A DNA stretch of 64,000 bases from Mactromeris polynyma (taxonomy: Eukaryota; Mollusca; Bivalvia; Venerida; Mactridae), in assembly GCA_032209605.1 (NCBI GenBank), contig JASFXZ010000001.1, forward strand, positions 806,001-870,000. Reading direction: 5' to 3'. The position numbers and the translations under genes are program-made. Within the stretch, counting starts at the first letter, position 1. Every line of letters begins with the position of its first letter. A model generated the notes under the pieces. The model made no database searches, had not been told where the DNA came from, and worked only from the letters and a program-made list of their open reading frames with translations. Shown piece by piece: positions 10,401-19,772 of this stretch.

Positions 10401-10683
10401 TGTGCGTCCCCTTATGTATAATATTATTAAGTGTGAATAAAAGTCATTTTAGGAAATATTTATGTACATAGACAACTTTTATTTTGTCCAGAAAGAAAGA
10501 AAAATCAACTTCATAGTTGATCATCTAACTTATAATTAGTTTATACTACTGCAACTAAAAATGCAAAGATTTGTCATCTTTTTGATAATATAAGGATATT
10601 GTGTCTATTACATGTATAATCATCCAAAAGATTTTATAATATATGTCAAAAATTATTTCTTAAAATTGACAATTACAGTCTTT

Positions 10684-11060
10684 AAAGCAAATAATTTAGT
10701 GTGGGGACGGACATTACAAAATAGGGACAGACAATAATTTACACTTTGAGGATTATTTCCGAAATCTTCAATAAATCCTGCAACACATACTTCTACAAAT
10801 TCCAGAAATTATACGTATAAGATAACATGATAAAAATCAGAAACAGAGGCAGAAACAAGGCCAGTATTGGGTTGGACAACTTATATGATGTTATGCAATA
10901 AACAATAGTGTCCCCGGCGTGCACTATCTAGATATCAATCTTATTCAGCCCCCTTATCAGCATTTCACAGTGTCTGGCCCAGTGGGAGTCCAATATGCAT
11001 CCAATCAGTTTTTGCTGTCACCATCAGACACATATATACAAATAAAGTTGAGAAGTGTCA
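10684..11060 (+). repeat. Dispersed repeat, copy B
   Basis: Direct-orientation homologue of 4833-5200. It lies between the THAP-like and C48-like relics of the 10095-12748 element, so copy A may be a fragment of the same transposon family. Confidence 0.75.
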
Positions 11061-11221
11061 AGTATTTGTATATGCTGATGGACGGAAGTTTACCAATGGG
11101 TAACGTCGTGTAAAAACATTCAACTGGCTCCGTTTATGTTATGTTTTTGTTACCCCGGTGGCGAGTGTAAACAAACTCAATTCCACACGTTTATGTTTTA
11201 GACATTTTAAAGAACAGAACT

Positions 11222-11460
11222 GTGAACACAAATATCAGCATACAACTGTCACAAATGTATGTGGGCGAATCTAAAAAACTTGCGATAAATGTGATAATAC
11301 CTGATGTACAAAGGCAAACGAACACATCCGATTGTTGTGTATTTGTCATCGCATATGTTACAGAACTTGTGCATTGTAACTTTAATTGTGAAATCACGTT
11401 CGATTTGATATTCCTGCTATGAGGATGCATCTCATAAAATGACAAATCTGAACCGTTTCA
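11222..11460 (+). pseudogene. C48 (Ulp1-like) peptidase C-terminal relic
   Basis: The frame at 11222-11422 reads LSQMYVGES, then PDVQRQTNTSDCCVFVIAYVT, then CEITFDLIFLL. Ulp1-type peptidases end in Q-x-x-x-x-D-C-G-x-F-x-I, where the Cys is catalytic. Here the Q and D-C survive and the Gly is Cys. The frame then meets a stop inside a stretch that resembles the family's R-x-H-L region. The His and Asp of the triad are not visible. Such peptidase-like frames are common in invertebrate transposons. Confidence 0.5.
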
Positions 11461-11474
11461 AAAAGTTATGAAAA

Positions 11475-11630
11475 TGCCGAAAATGACTTGTAAAGAAGAT
11501 AAGTCTCAAACAATAAAATACGTCTGTACATGTAAATTACCGGATGTCATTAAAAATGTTGTAAGATGTGTGAAAACAAATCGAGCAGAATTGAGTGGTA
11601 TCACGTGAGTTGTACAGGAATTTAGTCTAA
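11475..11630 (+). pseudogene. PHD-finger-like relic
   Basis: Downstream of the peptidase-like frame is KYVCTCKLPDVIKNVVRC. After a frame change comes RIEWYHVSCTG. The Cys-x-Cys, then Cys, then W-Y/F-H-x-x-C pattern is that of a PHD zinc finger. It is broken by a frame change and probably belonged to the same transposon protein as the C48-like domain. Confidence 0.45.
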
Positions 11631-12189
11631 TTTAAAACGGAGTCTTGGCTTTGTAGACTTTGTCATTGGTAGAGAAGTTGACTGTGCACTGCCGAACAAT
11701 GATAATATGCTTTATGTATTGCGTAAAAATCTAGGATAGCGCTAGCCAAGAATCCATTAGACTCCATTCAAACCAATACATTTCGCAAAGATTTATTCCC
11801 ATACAATTTAATTGTTTATCAAATCTGACTACCAACTCATTCAACCTAGCGCCAGCCAAGACAAAGTTGATTGACAACCTGTTTAACATGTGATATATGT
11901 GTATTTATTTATCTACCGCTATGTCTTAATATGTGTGTGTATGCATGACACTCAAATAAATGCTGAATATGTTTTAATGCTAAATGTAAACTTAAGATAA
12001 GGTAAATAAACGCACAATTAAACATATCACGTTGTTGTCTTTGTTAGATATGTGTACATGTTAACAATTACTATTGATGCATTTCACACATAACACATTA
12101 TTTATGCACATACACATTATTATGTCATACAGAAAGGTTAAAGTCATACTATTTTCGGAAAACTCGCACACTTCAATATTTTACATTGT

Positions 12190-12650
12190 TAGAAAGCTGG
12201 GTGCGTTATCTTTCATTTGGTACCAACTTTATGCACATAAATTGATTAATACGAATTCTAATACCCACCGCCGTGTTTTTCGAACCTAAACGAATTGAAA
12301 ATAATTTGTCGTAAAATGTGCTCATTTTCAAAGTCACATTCTGATTCAGAAAATTCACCGATTTTCAATTTTTTCTTTTTGGAAGCCTTTGATCTGGCAT
12401 CGATTTGATGCACATATGTAAAAATGAGAATTGAAATACATACAGCCGTGTTTTTCGAACCAAAACAGTTTGAAATTTATTTCACGGAAAAATGCTCATT
12501 TTTAGAGTCTTATTTGAAAACCAAAACATTATTTTTATGTCGTGGGAAAGCTTGGAGCATTACCTTTCAATTGATGCCAAATTAATAATTGTATGTCAAT
12601 TATTAAAGAAATTAATGGCTACCGCCGTGTCATTCATTCCATATTAGTTG
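12190..12650 (+). repeat. Three decayed tandem units of ~175 bp
   Basis: The motif gccgtgt(t/c)(t/a)tt, with cgaacc following in the first two units, recurs at about 12272, 12446 and 12624. Each is preceded by a variant of aagctt/gg-(g)cgttatctttcat and a gatg/tac-caa stretch. It lies just inside the right TIR of the 10095-12748 element, as expected for subterminal repeats. Confidence 0.6.
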
Positions 12651-12850
12651 TATAGTACGGCGCCGCCGCCTTTTACCCTTTTGCCCACCAGTTAACTGCG
12701 CATGCGCGGAATCGGGTTGTTTTGTTTACAAACACGTTATCCCCTATATGCTTATTGTATTCAGATTCATCCAGTATCACTACATTCATGTTTAAACATG
12801 TAAATATGTAGGCTTGAAGTACTGTTGTTGTACTTAATGCTGAATAAATA

Positions 12851-12879
12851 TTGTTGTTGTTGTTGTTGTTGTTGTTGTA
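12851..12879 (+). repeat. (TTG)n microsatellite
   Basis: About nine TTG triplets preceded by aatgctgaataaata. The arrangement resembles a LINE 3' end with a TTG tail, as at 19366-19389, but no coding is seen upstream. Confidence 0.6.
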
Positions 12880-12899
12880 TTGTAAATACGCATTGATTT

Positions 12900-15340
12900 A
12901 TTAAAATTGATCAGGCATGATAAAATGAATACATTGTTACAATAAAACAAGACAAGCTTCGATATCTTACTTTGAAGATACAGTTATACTGAATTAACAT
13001 TTGACTGAGGCGTAAAAAAAATATGTCTGTTTCCTGTACCCGACCGACCGTAAATTTTTACCGCCGACCGAAAAAAAATTATGGTCCAAAAGTAAAAAAA
13101 AAACAGATTTATTAATCTCTGGCCTGTGATGACAACGATCGGCGGGGGGGGGGTCCAAGACTCGTGATTACGTTAAAATCTAAAGACATTAACCATAGAG
13201 AAGGAATACCAACTTACCCCACCCACCCAATATAGCGTTGTGCATAGTTCGTTTTCATAAATTTCGTATTTGTTTTGAATAATACGTAGATGAAAAAATA
13301 GAAAACTTATTTATGCAGTATTATTTCAAACTATTTCAAAACAAAACTCATAAATTATCTAAAACAAACCTAAAATACGGTAATTTCTCTTTCGGAACCG
13401 CGATATTTTGGCGGCGTTTGTATTATTTGTTACCCGTGAAAATGACCTCCTTTCGACACTCGCAAAATACATGTGAAAATTGCAGATTTCGAGTGACAAT
13501 TAATTTAATAATAATATCTAATTATATTTTCGTACCTATAGATATTTATCAGTTATTCACCAGAATAAAAGAATAATCCATCGCGTAAAAATGTTGATTG
13601 GACCAATCACGCATGAAAAATGCGATGACCTAAAGTTGTTGCACCACGCGCGGTCGTATCTGCATTACATCTGTCACATAAAGCATTTCAAGCCAATTAA
13701 ATAATACCAAAATGTGCATCATAGATAAAATTACCACCCACGACGGTCGACCTCGTAAATTAGAAGACGCGGCGCCTTTGAACTCTGTGAGTAGAAAATT
13801 TTCGATGTGCGTCGCATCAAACATTGGGCCGACTATGTTGATGTAACAAATCGAGACGCGGCGCCTTTGTAGTCTGCAAGAACATTGTTTTTGACTCGCA
13901 GAACTTCAAACATTCCGTGCCGATTTGCCCGCTTTTGCCTTGACTTAAAAGGTAAACATGCCGACACACAGCTACTTTTTGTGAGAGATTGAGAAATAGT
14001 CGACAGACACATCTAGTAGATCTGTGTAAACAACAAGTGCTGTATTAATCGTAATAAAATAACCGCTGTAAATCTAATGATTTATAAGATTTCATAAATA
14101 ATCTGTCATGATATATATAGTCATCAATTTTGTCGTGTCTTAACTTAACATTTTAGAATTATGACATACCATGTACAATTCAACGTGCATTTTATTCTTA
14201 TTCCATCTTCAAATTACCTTTGATTGTCAGAAGTTTTACTTTGTTACTAATTATAACTTCGATTGACTACTGTTTCAGCTAGTATGTATGGAATCATCTT
14301 TATAAGACAACAATATATACTTATTTATTTTTATTTATTTTCTTTTTGTTTCAGTAATGCCAGACAATTTCATGTGATATGAAGTAGATGAATTGATTAA
14401 AAAGTTCATAACAGTTGTTGATTGATGTGAAGTATTAATCTCATATTTGTTACCAACATTACGAATGCCTATAATTTCGTTAAAACTTACGATTTCGTAG
14501 CGTTTACCTGCGTACGAAAATATTGATAAAACGTTCTTGCAAGAATGTCGTAAGAAAATCTTCATGCGTAAGAACGTTGATAAAACGGGCCCATTGTCTC
14601 TCCTAATTGTCATATCCTATTAAATAATCTGATATCTAAATAACCTGCCTAGTGTTTAATACAACGTGCTACGAGTTAAGGTAACTGTAATGTCGTACAC
14701 GCTTCATTTTTTACATTGCCTGTGTTTGAATAAGCGGTCAGTGCAAAATTGTTATATTATAGAATGTATACAATCTTTACAAGCATGTTTTTGCAAATCT
14801 TTGATCTGATTAGTTTGTAATCCAATACGCTGACTTATTTTAAACTTAAACTAAGGGTAAAATTATGTTTTGAGAGTCGATGGTGTATTGTTGACAATTT
14901 CTCCATTTGTTAAGACGAACAATTAATTTCTGATATTTTAGTCGTGTTAAATCTCGCTGACATTCTACGAGGTTTAAGATTTGATATTAAACTTTTTTTT
15001 AAACTGTCAATTGCTGTATTCGCCGAGTCTGTCTACCCATATTCATGAAACAATGTGGGTAGTTCTTACAGTGGTTATACAGTGTGTGCATGTGTAACAA
15101 AATATCATGTACATGTCTCAAAATATCGCGTGCTATTTATGATATGAAAAAAGTGAATCCACATAAGTTAAGGTGGAATAGTATTTACAATATGATTTTA
15201 TTACGCGCATTAGTTATCATTCAGTACATGTTGAATTGTATCAGGTTAAATTAGTATAATTTATTATTTTACTTCATGGGCTATGATTTATATGTGAGGC
15301 AAACAGAAAAATGTTCAGACTAAATGTTACAGTTGGTGCG
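12900..15340. other. Non-genic stretch
   Basis: No recognised gene. A ccgaccgacc motif pair and an A-run lie at 13040-13100, and a G-run at 13142-13152. At 14500-14600, acgttcttgcaagaatgtcg and a nearby gtaagaacgttgataaaacg look like parts of a decayed repeat. The frame at 13313-13576 has no recognisable motif. Confidence 0.4.
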
Positions 15341-15369
15341 ATGACGCGTTGTCCGTCTTCCGTGCGTCC

Positions 15370-15860
15370 ATAAACATTTTCTTCTGAACACGATTAAGTC
15401 GTCATGTTTCATTGTATTCCCAATAAAACTTATTCAGTAGTTAGATATCAATGAGAGCTCAGTTCCGCATACATGACTGAATAAAAGCCCTTGAAATTGT
15501 CGAAATTGCTATAATAGAGCGTGTGAACACAATAGTACCTTCATTTATTATCCATGAGAGCTCTGTTTCTTTGGAAACTAACCTTATCCGCCCGTGACTG
15601 GATTGTAGCTCTTGAAAATTTAAACATCGCTTGAATAGAGTTTGTGATCACAATAGAGCCTTCATTTATTATCTGATGTTGACCAAACGTATACAGTAGT
15701 TAGATATCCAGGGTTCCTTTTGAAAATCAGCCAGATCCACCCATAAATGACAGAATTATGGCCCTTTAAATTTGGAAACATTCCTATAATTTAGTTTGTG
15801 GACACACTAGCGCCTACATTAAATATCCGATTTTTTACCAAACGTATGTAGTCATGTATG
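15370..15860 (+). repeat. Decayed tandem repeat, ~3 units
   Basis: Units of roughly 120-150 bp share gt(g/c)(a/g)aacacaatag, (g/a)ccttcatttatta, agtagttagatatc and ttgaaa(a/t)tt. The pattern resembles core repeats of non-autonomous Helitron-like molluscan elements, but no ends are visible. Confidence 0.5.
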
Positions 15861-16261
15861 AGCGGATCAATCTTTTTTCAAAAGAAACCAAGGTCCCATG
15901 GATATCTTACTACTGTCCAAGTTTTACTCAGATTGCTCAGAAAAGCCTTCCAAGAACGTAATGAAAAGAAGTGACCAAATTTGACCAGCTAGTAAAGCAT
16001 TAGTCCTTCTTGTTAAAATATAATGTCCAGAGTATATATGCAGTTTATATGATTTAAACTGAAATGAATGTGCATTGTATAGATTGTTTCAATTCATACC
16101 AAATGGTTATATACTTGAACAGTAAATTATGTCGATAAATGCACTATTCGATTTACATGTAAATACATGTATTACATACAATCAATTTTATAATAGTGAC
16201 TTTACGATGTGTAGATACGATAAACAAATTTATTTTGGCGATTCGCAATCATTTCCAAACG

Positions 16262-16985
16262 CGAAGCGTCTTCCAAGGAGAAAGGGTGTCACCATCATGT
16301 TCGGTCTTCCAAGGAGAAAGGGTGTCACCATCATGTTCGGTCTTCCAAGGAGAAAGGGTGTCACCATCATGTTCGGTCTTCCAAGGAGAAGGTGGTGCTC
16401 GCCATCATGTTCGGTCTTCCAAGGAGAAAGGGTGTCACCACCATGTTCGGTCTTCCAAGGAGAAGGTGGTGCTCGCCATCATGTTCGGTCTTCCAAGGAG
16501 AAAGGGTGTCACCATCATGTTCGGTCTTCCAAGGAGAAAGGGTGTCACCATCATGTTCGGTCTTCCAAGGAGAAAGGGTGTCACCACCATGTTCGGTCTT
16601 CCAAGGAGAAGGTGGTGCTCGCCATCATGTTCGGTCTTCCAAGGAGAAAGGGTGTCACCACCATGTTCGGTCTTCCAAGGAGAAGGTGGTGCTCGCCATC
16701 ATGTTCGGCCTTCCAAGGAGTAGGTGGTGGTTACCATCATGTTCGGTCGAAGGTAGTGGTCTCCATCATGTTCGGTCTTCCATGGAGAAGATGGTGTCAC
16801 CACCATGTTCGGTCTTCCAAGGAGAAGGTGGTGCTCGCCATCATGTTCGGCCTTCCAAGGAGTAGGTGGTGGTTACCATCATGTTCGGTCGAAGGTAGTG
16901 GTCTCCATCATGTTCGGTCTTCCATGGAGAAGATGGTGTCACCCCCATGATCGGTCTTCCAAGGAGAAGATGGTGTCGACAATCG
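16262..16985 (+). repeat. 36-bp minisatellite with higher-order repeat
   Basis: The unit is ggtcttccaaggagaaaggg followed by tgtcaccatcatgttc (36 bp), in about 20 units. A second variant replaces aaagggtgtcacc with aggtggtgctcgcc. From about 16700 a larger block of about 144 bp is repeated (ccttccaaggagtaggtgg, then gaaggtagtggtctcc). Because 36 is a multiple of three, all three plus-strand frames stay open. The long frame at 16129-16950 is therefore not evidence for a protein. Confidence 0.9.
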
Positions 16986-16999
16986 TCGGATATCAATAG

Positions 17000-17880
17000 T
17001 ACTTCAAATGAATCTTCAGCACCAAGTGCAGAGACGTATATTTTAGCCAAGTTGGTATTTTTCAATACGTTATACAGTTAATTACACAGACATTAATCGG
17101 CTGCGTTATTTCTCAAAACGACGGGGTTTATTTCAATAAATCGTTTCATAAAACATTTAGTTCCTTCAGTAGAGATGAGCAAAACATTACCAAATTCTGT
17201 TTCATATATTTTCATGGCTCTTTGTATGCTGAAATATGGTAAATTTGAATAGAAAGACACTTGAATTTGTACAAACCTTCAATCTCAGCTGTAATAGTAC
17301 ATGTACATGTCACGAACGTATTCTTTAAAACTTTTTTTGTAACGTGTACGTCATAAAACACCATCTTTGGACGGGAGTTACATCGGTTCTATTGTTATTT
17401 TATTTATTTTTCATATAAACTGTGATTGAAGACAATGTTGACCACATCTGGCTCCAGTCGGAAAGTCGTCAGTCGTTTGCAGAAGATCAAGTTGGTTCGA
17501 AACCAAAAGAGAGTGACTGCCATACTGCGATGTTATCAAGAACGACATTTAAGAGAAAAGAGGAATAACGTCAAATAATTGAGAACGACCGACCGACGCA
17601 TTAACACATTAAAAACAAACCATACATGTCTAGAATTTTTGTCACTCTCACAGTCAAAACAAACGCTATTTGAAGTGATAAAATCTTATCTCGGAGCATA
17701 TACATTTATTCAAACACTTTGGAAGATATCAACTATTCTTGTGTAATAAATATTGCAAAACTATGTGCATATCAGAAACGTGTATATCAGAAAACTTTAT
17801 CAAAATACATACTTCGATTAACATCTATAAAGCCAGGGCTTACTGTAGCAAACAAACTAATAACCAATAAATGTGATATA
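17000..17880. other. Non-genic stretch
   Basis: No gene or repeat recognised between the minisatellite and the next tandem array. Confidence 0.4.
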
Positions 17881-17884
17881 ACAA

Positions 17885-18455
17885 ATAAATTGCAAACAAA
17901 CCTTGTATTAATTCATTTACAACATTGAGATACAAGTCAGATATACAACAGTGCAATAAATGTCTTATAGCAAACATACAGCTAACAATCTATGTATTCA
18001 TTCATTCACAACTTTGAGATACAAGAAGTTATACATAATTCCAATAAATGTGTTATAGCAAATACAATGCAAACAAACCTTGTATGCATTCATTTACAAC
18101 ATTGAGATACAAGTGAGATATACAACAGTGCAATAAATGTGTTATAGTAAACATACAGCTAACAATCTATGTATTCATTCATTCACAACTTTGAGATACA
18201 TGAAGATATACAAATGTACATAATTGCAATAAATGTGTTATAGCAAATAAATTGCAAACAAACCTTGTATGCATTCATTTACAACATTGAGATACAAGTG
18301 AGATATACAACAGTGCAATAAATGTGTTACAGCATACATACAGCTTAATTCATTCACAACTTTGAGATACAAGAAAGTATACAGAATTGCAATACATGTG
18401 TTATCAGCAAATAAATTGCAAACAAACATTGTATTCATTCATTTACAACATTGCG
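17885..18455 (+). repeat. Tandem repeat, ~165-185-bp units, left part
   Basis: The marker caaacaaac(c/a)ttgtat recurs at about 17893, 18070, 18255 and 18420. Each unit also holds gagatacaag(t)gagatatac, acagtgcaataaatgtgtta and cattcacaactttgagatac. The array breaks at about 18455, where a LINE begins, and resumes at 19389. Confidence 0.85.
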
Positions 18456-19061
18456 ATAAAGAAGAAAAAGTTATTACATTTTGGTCAAGAATATGTAAAA
18501 TTGACGAACATGCTTTACCAACAAAACTCTCATCCCTTGTTTACAGGAACGTTTTATCACTGGCGAAAGATATGAATGATGAAACATTGAAAAACTAATT
18601 TCCGTGAATGTATGTACACCGTGAAATCTATTTTAGGTAACTGTGGACTTTTCAACATTTGGAATGAGCACACTTTCCTAAAAAAACAATGGTTAAAACT
18701 TACCATTAGACAAAAATTAAAAGACTTGTTTTTATCTGATTGGTATTCTCTCATCGATAACTCTAGTAACAGTACATTTTACAGAATTTTAAAAAATAGC
18801 TTCGGCATCGAATCATACCTGTCATCAACTCCAAGTTCATTATTATTTTATACTATAAGATTTAGAACTAGAAATCATCGTTTGCCTATTGAAACTGGAA
18901 ATTGGTCCAGAACTCCAATCGATCTTAGGAAATGTATCACTTGCCAAAATAAAATAGGTGATGAATTCCATTACGTATTAGAAAGCACAACATTTTGTAA
19001 TGAAAGAAAAACATTAATTAATCCAGTGATTTATCATCGACCAAATACCTTGAACAACTAA
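18455..19061 (+). pseudogene. LINE ORF2 C-terminal fragment
   Basis: The first frame (to 18598) reads KVITFWSRICKIDEHALPTK, then LVYRNVLSLAKD. A frame change leads to the frame at 18612-19061, with KSILGNCGLFNIWNE, IRFRTRNHRLPIETGNWSRT, CITCQNKIGDEFHYVLE and TFCNERKTLI. The R-x-R-N-H-R-L-P-I-E-T-G block followed by C-x-x-C and G-D-E-F-H-Y is the usual C-terminus of several invertebrate LINE ORF2 proteins. The usual Cys after F-H-Y-x-L-E is Ser here. The reverse transcriptase and endonuclease domains are absent, so the copy is dead on arrival. The clade (CR1/L2-like or other) cannot be fixed from this piece. Confidence 0.75.
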
Positions 19062-19389
19062 TGAACACACGGAACAAAGAGAATTTACCAAGCTAAGCAA
19101 CTTTATTAAACTTATCGTGCAAAACATTTAGTTAAATATGTATGACTGATCTACATTCTAGTTTTCTTTTTTGTCAAACTGTTGTTACTATACTAGCTCT
19201 TACTTAATTTATATCGTGACTCCCAATCATGTCACAATCTCAACATTAACGCAAATCAAACTAATCTCTATATACCCTGGTTTATTTCTTTAGCCTCGTT
19301 CTTAACTAATAATGTTTAATTAACCTCATATTTTCATGTAATGCATGAATTGAGACAAATAAAGGTTGTTCTTGTTGTTGTTGTTGTTG
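18455..19389 (+). mobile_element. 5'-truncated non-LTR retrotransposon (LINE) inserted in tandem repeat
   Basis: The insert carries the 3' end of an ORF2-like frame, a 3' UTR and a tail (aataaaggttgttc followed by TTG repeats to 19389). Satellite sequence resumes immediately at gatacaaaggagatatacag. GATA stands at both junctions and may be part of the target duplication. Confidence 0.8.
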
Positions 19390-19440
19390 ATACAAAGGAG
19401 ATATACAGAAGTGCAATAAATGTGTTATAGAAAAAGTAGG
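19389..19440 (+). repeat. Tandem repeat resumes after LINE
   Basis: The string gatacaaaggagatatacag, then aagtgcaataaatgtgttat, continues the unit interrupted at 18455. Confidence 0.8.
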
Positions 19441-19772
19441 AGTTGTCAGACTATGTACAATCATAACACATCAGCAAGTTATGCTGCCGGATCGAGATTT
19501 TATATTAAGCTTAAAGTGTCAATTATACTTACGTTATACTTGAAGTCCAAACAAAAGAGAGAGAATAAAAGTTGCATCCCGGTAAATAATTTGAATGAAA
19601 ACATTTGCACTACATATTCAATACGTGTTGTTTCAAATGCTGCTTATACACGCGAACAATCTGGCGCTAGATATTCAATTGTACTTGCGTTGATATTCTT
19701 TTATGCCGACATTAAGTCTTGCTAATATGGATACGCAATAAATTGTCATGACTATTTTCATGAAACATCATG

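Larger units (their letters stand above)
10095..12748. mobile_element. TIR-bounded DNA-transposon relic, 2.65 kb
   Basis: The left end TATAGGGGATAACG (10095-10108) is matched by its reverse complement at 12735-12748. Further blocks recur in the same order inward from both ends: TGTAAACA, then CTGGTGGGCA followed by an A-rich AAG. The outermost TA on each side could be a TA target duplication. Inside lie decayed THAP-like, C48-peptidase-like and PHD-like coding, the second copy of a dispersed repeat, and a tandem repeat near the right end. The superfamily is unresolved: THAP domains occur in several transposon groups, and a TA duplication argues against P elements. Confidence 0.65.

Noticed and set aside
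16129..16950. Long plus-strand frame (273 codons) of 12-residue repeats
   Set aside because: It lies in a 36-bp minisatellite. Alternative frames are equally open and nothing favours one frame.
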